64,000 nucleotides of DNA from Scenedesmus sp. ARA3 (taxonomy: Eukaryota; Chlorophyta; Chlorophyceae; Sphaeropleales; Scenedesmaceae). The notes beneath the pieces are model-generated. The model searched no databases, was not told where the DNA came from, and worked only from the letters and a program-made list of their open reading frames with translations. The stretch is from NCBI GenBank assembly GCA_004335835.1, contig RWJK01000976.1, positions 118,533 to 182,532 on the forward strand, given 5' to 3'. The number at the start of each line of letters is the position of its first letter. Position 1 is the stretch's first letter. This document shows positions 57,261-64,000 of the stretch, one piece after another. Made by a program: the position numbers and the translations under genes.

Positions 57261-59744
57261 GTCCCTGCAGGTTGGTGACGGGCCAGGCCCTGCCGCGCTG
57301 GCGCTGCTAACTGGGCTGGTCCAGCTGGACCTGAGCTGCAGCGGGCTGGGCAGAGCGGGGCTGCTGGCACTGGCGCCCCTGGCTGGGCTGACTGAGCTCA
57401 ACCTGGACATGTGCAGCGTGGGGGATGAAGGCTGCAGGGTGAGGGGACGTTACTGACAACGTTATAACAATGTTATGACAATGTTGGTGACAGTTAAGGT
57501 GATGACAATAGCGAGGGCTGCAGGGTGAGGAGCATGACGATGACGGTGATGATAGCAGTAAATAGAGTGCTGTGGATGGTGTGGTAAGCGCTGCAGCAGC
57601 AGGGGGCCGAGAGGCATGTGCAGCAGGGGAAAGCGAGGGCTGCAGGTTGAAGTCAAGCGCCTGCGCTCGACTGGGCTTGCGAGCCCCTTCTTTGGCGGCT
57701 ATGCCTGCTGGTGTGTACGGCACTTGTGCCGGGCAGTGCTGGACGTGCTGGCGCAAAGTGTATGCTGCCTTTCATGGCACAGAAGTTGTCGTTACCATGG
57801 CTTGCACCACATGCATGCAGGTTATGATTTGTCTGGCTTGTGTTCCGCATACGCATGCTGCAGGTGTTCCGGCAGCTGGTGTGCTTGGAGCGGCTATTGA
57901 CTGTCCACTGCTGTGTCTTGCAGTGGCTGTGATGCAGAATGTGACAACAGCCTTGAAGGCAATCTTGCAAATGCTGTGACTGACGCTGCAGGTGCCGCAG
58001 GTGTTACGGCAGCTGGTCAGCCTGGGGCCTTCACCATGGCTTGCACCACATGCCTGCAAATGAATCTGGCTTGCAAAGTTCATCTGGCTTGAATATCGCA
58101 TGTGTATGCCGCAGGTGTTCCGGCAGCTGGTGTGCTTGGAGCGGCTGGATTTGAGTGACACAGACATTGGCGATGCGGGGGTGGGCTGCCTGGCGCGCTG
58201 CAGGCGGCTGGCCTGGCTCAGCCTGTGCAACACAGAGGTCGGCGACTGCTGCACAGCGGCACTCACACACCTGGTGGGTGGCAGGTGGTGTGGTGCATTT
58301 GTGGTTTTGAACCCTGCAAGCCTGCAAGCCTGCAAGCCTGCAACCTCAAAAGCTATCAGCGTCTTGCTACTTTGCTCATGTGTCAGACTGTGGTGCACCC
58401 ACCCTGCGCTGCTTTAATGACAGTAAACCCACTCAAACTTGGCGGCGCAGCAGCCGCACCCAAGCCTGGACGTCTCACACCTTCCCACGAGCTGCGACTG
58501 CAGCGTTCACTGGCTCCTGCTGCAGCAAGCAGCAGCCCTCCGACACTACCTTTCCTCCTCAACACTTGCTACACATTGCTGTGCCTGCACACATACAGAC
58601 GCGGCTGTCGCACCTCAACCTGGACGCCCGCAGCGTCAGCGAGGCCAGCCTGCGCCTGATGCTGTGTCAGCATCACCTTGTGCACCTTGCCATCGCTTGT
58701 TGGTGTCACATGTGGCGCGACGTTGCCTGCTCGCAGACCGTCTCTCACACCTGCATGCCTGTACACTGCATCCCGCCCGCAGACGCGGCTGTCGCACCTG
58801 AACCTGGATGCCCGCAGTGTCAGTGAGGCCAGCCTGCGCCTGATGCTGCCACTGGCGGGACAGCTGAGGGAGCTGGACATGTACGGCGCAAGAGTTGGGG
58901 CAAGGGGCGCGGCGCTGCTGGCGGCGGCCTACACGGGGCTGCAGCGGCTGGACCTCTGCGGGGGTCACGTGACAGGTGCGGCACTGCTGCTGCTGCCGCC
59001 GCCGCTGCAACTTGCATAACTGCCGCTGCTGCTGCTGCTGCTTCTTGATTGATTTGTTACATCTATGTTGTTATTACTGTTATATTATGGTTGTTATCGG
59101 CGGCTGCCTACACAGGGCTGCAGCGCCTGGACCTCTGCGGGGGGCACGTGACAGGTGCGGCACTGCTGCTGCTGCTGCTCCTGCTGCTGTTGCTGCAACT
59201 TGCATAACTGCCGCCGCTGCTGCTGCTGCTGCTGCTGCTGCTTGTTTAATTTGTTACATCTATGTTGTTTTTGCTGTTGAATTATGTTTTTTATTGGCGG
59301 CTGCCTACACAGGGCTGCAGCGCTTAGGCCTCTGCGGGGGGCACGTGACAGATGCGCTGTGATGCAGCATGCCTTGCTACATATGCAGCTGCTGCCAGCT
59401 CAACCTGAGCCAGCTGCTGCTGCTGCTGCCATCGCCACTGCTGCTGCTGCTGCTGCTGCAGACCGGGCCTGCGTTGAGCTGGCCAAGCTGCCGTCGCTGC
59501 GCCAGCTCAACCTGAGCCAGAACAGGCAGCTGGGGGATGCAGGGCTGCGCGCGCTGGCAGGTGGCCGGCTGGCTGCCTCACTGGAGTGCCTCAACCTGAG
59601 CTACACCAGCATCACTGACGCGGCAGTGCCAGCACTGGCGGGGCTGAAGGTGCGCTTGGTGTGTGTATCAAGTGTAACATGTGTGGGATTGCGGCTGCTG
59701 GGAGAGCTGGGCAGGACAGCTGTGGATGTTTGGATGGTACGCAT

Positions 59745-59777
<33 letters not shown>

Positions 59778-59864
59778 CGCTGGTGTTTGTTGTGTGGGCT
59801 GAGGGTTCTAGTCGCTGGACATGTCTGGCTGCATTCTTCGGCCAACATCAGCTCTGGCTGCTGC

Positions 59865-59915
<51 letters not shown>

Positions 59916-60053
59916 TGCTGCTGCTCCCTGCAGGCGCTGCAGGTGGTGGTGCTGTCTGGGGTGGCTGTGAGTGAGGCAGCAGCAGCACGTCTAAAGCGGG
60001 CGCGGCCCAAGCTGCAAATAAAGGCGACAGGCAGGAAGTCCTGCGCCTGCTGA
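54406..60053 (+). CDS. Leucine-rich repeat protein with N-myristoylation signal and F-box-like N-terminus
   Basis: Twelve exons keep frame: 54406-54664, 54734-54784, 54919-55070, 55590-55677, 55956-56123, 56477-56661, 56933-57031, 57271-57438, 58115-58273, 58783-58975, 59462-59649 and 59934-60053, about 609 residues. It opens MGNALCLN: Gly2 plus Cys6 fit N-myristoylation and nearby palmitoylation, so membrane attachment is likely. CAHKLPLDLLQRVLDHVIG resembles a degenerate F-box (LPxxLLxxIL). About a dozen leucine-rich repeats of the cysteine-containing type follow, for example LTALRVLDLEGCEGLSSSSL, LTSLNLAQCPGVRGAGV, LVQLDLSCSGLGRAGLLALA, LERLDLSDTDIGDAGV, LRQLNLSQNRQLGDAGLRAL and LNLSYTSITDAAVPAL. 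This is the style of F-box LRR ubiquitin-ligase receptors; the lipid anchor is unusual for them. Several introns carry tandem copies of exon edges. Confidence 0.8.
55173..55259 (+). repeat. 29-base tandem repeat, three copies
   Basis: Units start at 55173, 55202 and 55231 and differ by one or two bases; each contains the palindrome ATACGTAT. They lie in intron 3 of the LRR gene. Confidence 0.95.
55681..55731 (+). repeat. (CAG)n microsatellite just after a donor site
   Basis: Imperfect CAG run of about sixteen triplets beginning at the donor of LRR exon 4. Confidence 0.9.
56104..56290 (+). repeat. Two copies of LRR exon 5 3' end with donor
   Basis: The block coding GVRHIK plus GTGCGGCG recurs about 160 bases downstream in the intron; a nearby GCTGCGGCCAGCTGTACT word is also duplicated (about 56236 and 56368). 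Confidence 0.85.
57222..57260 (+). repeat. (CTG)13 microsatellite before the exon 8 acceptor
   Basis: An unbroken CTG run ends ten bases before the acceptor of LRR exon 8. Confidence 0.95.
57797..58143 (+). repeat. About 245-base duplication carrying the LRR exon 9 5' edge and acceptor
   Basis: GCTTGCACCACATGC recurs (about 57800 and 58039), and the acceptor plus first codons (VFRQLVCLER) occur at 57864-57893 and 58114-58143, with a weaker third copy at 58000-58025. The exon uses the last one. Confidence 0.88.
58313..58345 (+). repeat. 8-base tandem repeat (GCCTGCAA)n
   Basis: About four units, in an LRR gene intron. Confidence 0.9.
58599..58849 (+). repeat. Two copies of the LRR exon 10 5' part with acceptor
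   Basis: The block coding TRLSHLNLDARSVSEASLRL plus ML occurs at 58599-58665 and 58783-58849, 184 bases apart, with a CAG acceptor before each. Only the second continues into the rest of the exon. Confidence 0.92.
58921..59345 (+). repeat. Three copies of LRR exon 10 3' end with donor
   Basis: YTGLQRLDLCGGHVTG plus GTGCGG donor occurs at about 58929-58980 and again at about 59108-59160; a third copy at about 59305-59355 has a decayed donor (GTGACAGATGCG). Steps are about 179 and 196 bases, with CTG runs between. Confidence 0.92.
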
Positions 60054-61762
60054 GAGGGTGTACAGTGCAGAGAGGTTATGAATTGCAATCGAGGGTTTAG
60101 GATCAACTGGTTGTGAGGCTGCGGTGTGACACAACAGAATGTGCTCAGTGCTACAGGGAAGGTACAGGGAAGGGCGGCTGTGTTGACTGTTGTGGTTGTG
60201 TTTGCTGCCAAGGAGGGGTGCTGTTGCAGCCAGCATCTTGTTGCAGCAGAGATCCAGATGCTGTGGTGTCAAGACGACTGGGTATGCGGTATGTGCATGG
60301 CCTTGAGCGATTGCAGTCACTGGCCCAAGCAGCACATATGCTGCAACAAGCTCAGGCCATGAGGGTTGAGGAAGTGCTGGCTTGACTGATGCTGCTTCCA
60401 GTGCTTGATGCCATCTGTATGATACTGGTTGGGCTGACTGAAGCGCTGCGCTGCAGTGGCAAGCAAAGTGGGGATGGGAAAGTAGAGGGCTGCTGGTGTC
60501 ACGCCTCTTTGTGCACCCTGCTGCGTACTGCACTGCACAGTATGTTTTTTGAGGGCCTGCCTGTGTATATCGTACTGTACCAGCATGCGTGTTCAGTAGA
60601 TCTTCAAGCCAACAGTTGCTGTCAAAGGTTTTATGCGGGTTAGCCCTGCAGCCTGTACAACACCTCTTGTATGTGCTTGATTTGTATCATAGTCTGGCTA
60701 CTGCTGCTGCTGATGGCAGCAGATCAGCGCGTGCGTATTGTGCGGGTGTATAGCGCGTGTGTATGCTTGCCAGGACTCTCGAGATGTGTATCTAATACCA
60801 AGTGCTGATGCAATAAGTCTGCAGGTGCGCGCCCAGCTGCCTGTGGCGTGCTGGGCGCTGGGCGTTCTGGTTTGTATGCTTTGCTATGCTTGTGCCTGGT
60901 GCGCAGGTTCATTGTACAACAGTATGCTATTGCAGCCTTTGTGTGTGCCCTCACTGTGGCATCAGACTAGCATGGCTCTTGGGAATGCTGCTGTCTCCGC
61001 TCCTGGCAGCAAGGGACATGTGGGCGTATGCTGCTGCCATTTGCATGTCCGACGGCTCCCGGGTTTTGTGGCCTGTATCTTGCTGGTATTTGCATAAGCT
61101 GGAGCACACCTCACCACCATTGGCATCCTCCTCATTACGACCTCATAACCAAGCAAGCAACAACGTTGGATGCCCCGCTGGCACGCAGTGGTGGTAGCAC
61201 CCTTGCTGGCGGGCATGGTGTGTGCTGTGCATCGTGCAGCTTTGGTGTGCCTGCCTGCTGACAGTCCTGCAGCAGAGGAGGCAGGGCCAGCTACTGCCCA
61301 GAAGCAGGAGCTGGACAAAGGCCTGGTGGCAGATATGCCACAGCAGCAGCAGGTACGGCAGCCAGCAGTGCAAACGGGCAGAGGCTATAAGGCTATGTCA
61401 AACAGCAGGCGCTGTGGCCAGCAGCATGCTGCAGATGTGCAGCAGCACAGCTAGGTGTGCATTTGCCTGCTGTGCTTGTGGGTGTTTGGTGTGGGGGCTG
61501 CGGCAGTCAGTGGAAGCAAGCAGGCTGCACTGCTGCGGCCAGCAGGGCGTCGGCACCCTCAAGAGGTTGCTGCGCATGTGCAGCAAATGCAGCAGCGTGA
61601 CACGATGCGGCTCCAGGCGCAATGTGCATCATGCATGCAGCAGCAGGTGCAGGCTAAGCCTTGCAGCGTGGGTGATGCTGCTTCTGCTGGGTGGAATCAA
61701 AACGGCCGTCTGATACGCGCATGCAACTGCTGTTGCTGCTGCTGCCGCTGCTGCTGCTGCAG
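60054..61762. other. Unassigned stretch before the EMC1 terminal exon
   Basis: Preceding EMC1 exons would be expected here, but none is recognisable. Frames such as 60823-60870 and 61170-61454 are open without known content. Confidence 0.4.
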
Positions 61763-61999
61763 GTGCTTAGGCTGCGCGCTGTCAGCGTGTCCCCAACTGT
61801 GCTGGAGTCCACCACGCTGGTGCTGGCCTACGGCGCCGACCTGTTCTTCAGCCGCATCAGCCCTGCGCTGCACTTCGATTCGCTGCAGTCTGACTTCAGC
61901 TATGGGCTGCTGGTGGTGGCGCTGCTGACGCTGGCCATCGGCACGTGGTTTGCGGGATACAGCAGCCAGCAGGCCATGCTGAAGGCCAAGTGGCAGTAG
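61763..61999 (+). CDS. EMC1: Isolated terminal exon of ER membrane protein complex subunit 1 (EMC1)
   Basis: A 79-codon exon (ending TAG) after a (CTG)n-CAG acceptor. It reads VLRLRAVSVSPTVLESTTLV, then LAYGADLFFSRISPALHFDS, then a transmembrane span (YGLLVVALLTLAIGTWFAGY) and a short cytosolic tail ending KAKWQ. The block L-E-S-T-x-L-V-x-A-Y-G-x-D-(I/L) and the final membrane anchor are hallmarks of the EMC1 C-terminus. EMC1 is normally about 900-1,000 residues and is the large luminal subunit of the ER membrane insertase. No upstream exon encoding its beta-propeller or DUF1620 region is visible between this exon and the LRR gene 1.7 kb away. Either it is a detached fragment, the assembly is rearranged, or the remaining exons are too diverged for me to see. 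The identity of the exon is fairly sure, its status is not. Confidence 0.75.
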   Translation: MLRLRAVSVSPTVLESTTLVLAYGADLFFSRISPALHFDSLQSDFSYGLLVVALLTLAIGTWFAGYSSQQAMLKAKWQ

Positions 62000-62563
62000 C
62001 AGGAGGACCAGACAGTGCATGCGGTCGCTGTAGCGGCGTGTGTGTGTTCACGCATTCGCTTTGAGTTGGGCTGTTGGTAGGGGAATAGCGCAGGTTGTTG
62101 GGTACAAGGTAGAGGGTAAGCAGCTGCTGCTGCGTCATAGTGTGGTTTTGAGCATGGCTTGAGGGTGAAACGGGCTTTTTGTGAGCTGTGCACCTCTGCT
62201 TTGTACAGCCTGCTGCTCCTAATTGTTTTGGCTGCTGGCTGCTGCGTCAACCACTGCTCTGTGCAATGTACGACAGCTGCTGTGATGCCGACGGCTGCAG
62301 CTGCTTCTGGTGCGTGCATATGGTAAACTTCACATTGTTGACAGGCCGCTCTTGTGTTGGCATGAGTTGGGCAGCAGATCGGATGCGGTGCTGGATAGCT
62401 CTGCTGTCGCGAGCCAGCAAGCGTACTGCTTTCTTGTCGTGCCATCTGCGGCTTCGGGCATGTTTGTATTAACTTATTTTGGTTCGTTTCATATCGTTTC
62501 TGTGCTGATGGACGAGTAGTATGTGTTAGCAGAGCGTTACGGTGTCATTCCGGAGTACACTGA
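62000..62563. other. Intergenic, 0.56 kb
   Basis: 3' side of the EMC1 exon and 5' side of a membrane protein gene. A first exon of the latter should lie here but I cannot define it. Confidence 0.35.
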
Positions 62564-63163
62564 ACTTGGCTAGCACAAAGGCAGCAGACGTACTCAAGGG
62601 CCTCCAGAAGCTGCAACGCTATCTCGTGGCAACTGCTTTTACTATTTGCAACCAGTATTCTGACAACCAGTGCTGCATTCGTGGCCTTCTTTGCCATCAT
62701 GGAACTCATGGTGCCTGTGACTCTGGCACTCGTGCTGGCGACATACATGGCTGCTTTTACGGCTTTCATCAAGACCAGCAACAAGCTCGCTCGGGGCTCC
62801 TGGGCAGCGGACAAACCAGTGAAAGTGAACATTTGGTGCTGCTGCTTCGAGCTCACCTTGTCTTCAAGCTACTATGGGCTGGCGTGGCTGCCCCTGTTCG
62901 TCTACCTATACATTATTGCAGCTGTGGCACTAGTGCGCCGCTGTGGTAGGATTGCAGGACGCACGCTGGTGACACTACGAAAGGTGGCATCCCGCGCATT
63001 CCCCAGGGCGAAGGCAACAGCGACTGGCAACAAGAAGAAGGCTATCAAGTACGTCTACAGCGTCGTCAACTCCACCAAGGCGCTTCAGCAGCAGCTCGCA
63101 GCCTTAAAGATGTACATCTCCAGCTCAGTAGCAGCATGCTTAGACATCCTTCGCCTTTCATAA
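62564..63163 (+). CDS. Small multi-span membrane protein, start uncertain
   Basis: The frame is open from 62564 to the TAA at 63161-63163. It includes WQLLLLFATSILTTSAAFVA, MVPVTLALVLATYMAAFTA and LPLFVYLYIIAAVALVRR, so at least three hydrophobic spans, then a basic tail (KKKAIKYVYSVVN). No good start codon lies in frame before the first span. A different frame just upstream (62542 on) reads STKAADVLKGLQKLQRYLVA, which looks like a natural N-terminus for the same protein, so an upstream exon, tiny intron or sequencing indel near 62640 is likely. I do not recognise the family. Confidence 0.45.
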   Translation, partial: TWLAQRQQTYSRASRSCNAISWQLLLLFATSILTTSAAFVAFFAIMELMVPVTLALVLATYMAAFTAFIKTSNKLARGSWAADKPVKVNIWCCCFELTLSSSYYGLAWLPLFVYLYIIAAVALVRRCGRIAGRTLVTLRKVASRAFPRAKATATGNKKKAIKYVYSVVNSTKALQQQLAALKMYISSSVAACLDILRLS

Positions 63164-63788
63164 CATGCGTAACAGCTTAATAAATGGCAATCGACGTTCA
63201 GTCCAGGCGTCTGGCTGACGCGGGAGTCCCTAGTACTGCTCGCCAGTACCATCAGTTGATGTTCCAGGCTACAGCAGTAGCAGCATTGCAGGCCCAGCAA
63301 CGGCTCCACAAACCAGCAGCTGATAGCGCAGCATGCAAAATATGTTATTCGAAAGATTCCAATGCTAAATATTGTGTCCTCTTGCTGCGCAGGTCTGTCA
63401 GTGCAGTGTCCAAGGCCACCAACGCCACACCTGCTGCATCAACACCATCCGCTGCCAAGCCTAAGCCCCACACCAAGAAGAGCAACAAGCCCAGCGCTTC
63501 CTGCAGCAAGTTTGCCAGGTGTGTGAGCTGCTGCTTATGCAGCCTGCCAGGTGACAGCAAACACCACAGACCAAAGCCAACAGATGCCCGACAGCTGGCT
63601 GACAAGGCAGTGCATTGATGCTTGAGTGCCAGCTCAGTTACTGTTACTTTGTTACAATGCAAGTATACCACCACACGCAGCTTTATGCACAGTGCACAAA
63701 TTTGTAGCTGTACTTGCAGCTGCAGTTTTGGTTGCACATTGTGCAGTCTGCTTGCACTGCTGCCTGTCATGTAACAACAGCAATCAGC
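63164..63788. other. Spacer before the last gene
   Basis: AATAAA at about 63179 follows the membrane protein stop, but chlorophytes normally use TGTAA. Apart from the weak frame above, nothing recognised. Confidence 0.35.
63184..63618 (+). CDS. Low-confidence open frame, basic Pro/Lys/Cys-rich
   Basis: 144 codons, 20 bases after the previous stop. The second half (SAAKPKPHTKKSNKPSASC) is basic and could be an exon after the acceptor at about 63393 (GCTGCGCAG). It might belong to the preceding membrane protein or be noncoding. Confidence 0.2.
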   Translation: MAIDVQSRRLADAGVPSTARQYHQLMFQATAVAALQAQQRLHKPAADSAACKICYSKDSNAKYCVLLLRRSVSAVSKATNATPAASTPSAAKPKPHTKKSNKPSASCSKFARCVSCCLCSLPGDSKHHRPKPTDARQLADKAVH

Positions 63789-64000
63789 ATGGCCTGCAAG
63801 TCAAAGCGGCGGCTGCTGCTGCTGCCGCTGACTGCTTCTGCCTGCCTGCTTCAAACCTGCAGTGCCGCCAACAGCAACACCTCCAGTGCCAAGCCGAGCG
63901 CCAAGAGCAACGCAACCACTGCATGCTGCGCACCAACGGCACCCATGAGGACTGGCGGCGAGAGCATCACCCCTGCTGTGACTGAGACATTCGACTTTGA
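63789..64000 (+). CDS. N-terminus of a secretory protein (cut by right edge)
   Basis: An ATG at 63789 opens a frame that stays open to the last base (70 codons). It begins MACKSKRRLLLLPLTASACL followed by LQTCSAANSN, a classic signal peptide with basic n-region, Leu-rich core and A-x-A-like cleavage area near residue 26-27. A Ser/Asn/Thr/Ala-rich stretch with potential N-glycosylation sites (NTS, NAT) follows, then ITPAVTETFDF. The enzyme or domain must lie beyond the window. Competing frames here are shadows of the CTG run. Confidence 0.6.
   Translation, partial: MACKSKRRLLLLPLTASACLLQTCSAANSNTSSAKPSAKSNATTACCAPTAPMRTGGESITPAVTETFDF

Overview
The window is nuclear DNA of a green alga (Chlorophyta), most likely from the Chlorophyceae and possibly close to Scenedesmaceae/Sphaeropleales. 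The genes are rich in short GT-AG introns (donors mostly GTGAGT, GTGCGC or GTGCGG; acceptors nearly always TGCAG). CAG/CTG microsatellites are everywhere, in exons and introns alike. Several products are chloroplast proteins (YGGT/CCB3-type, an OEP21-like envelope pore, a tandem GST-N protein), and one is a ciliary protein (CFAP57). The lineage placement is inference; the exon models were built by hand from open frames, splice signals and phase and are not transcript-supported.

Layout, left to right. 1-2671 (-): 5' part of a membrane-anchored protein with three ShKT domains running into an aldo/keto reductase domain cut by the window edge. 3006-6647 (+): plastid protein with two GST-N/thioredoxin folds. 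7831-9599 (-): protein phosphatase 1 inhibitor-2. 11047-20370 (+): a 25-exon CFAP57/WDR65 gene (WD40 repeats then coiled coil). 21629-26552 (-): secreted peptide-N-glycosidase A-like protein. 27475-29196 (-): DNL zinc finger protein (Hep/Zim17). 29807-30445 (+): YGGT/CCB3-type plastid membrane protein, followed by degenerate tandem copies of its own 3' end. 31640-38985 (-): large Q/A/S-rich protein with OPR/FASTK-like helical repeats. 39714-41579 (-): secreted, Cys-rich, single-pass membrane protein. 42262-46432 (-): DEAD-box helicase DDX56/Dbp9. 46802-49204 (+): OEP21-like pore. 49946-51747 (+): unknown multi-pass membrane protein. 54406-60053 (+): N-myristoylation-type LRR protein. 61763-61999 (+): an isolated terminal exon of EMC1. 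62564-63163 (+): part of a small membrane protein. 63789-64000 (+): first 70 codons of a secretory protein cut by the right edge.

The genes do not form one pathway; this is ordinary eukaryotic gene order with two short divergent spacers (DNL/YGGT and Dbp9/OEP21). The striking theme is structural. Introns repeatedly contain tandem copies of the neighbouring exon edge together with its splice site (YGGT, OPR-like, Dbp9 and LRR genes), and many 3' splice sites sit directly behind (CTG)n microsatellites. Together these suggest a locus where local tandem duplication and CTG expansion are actively making and reshaping introns.
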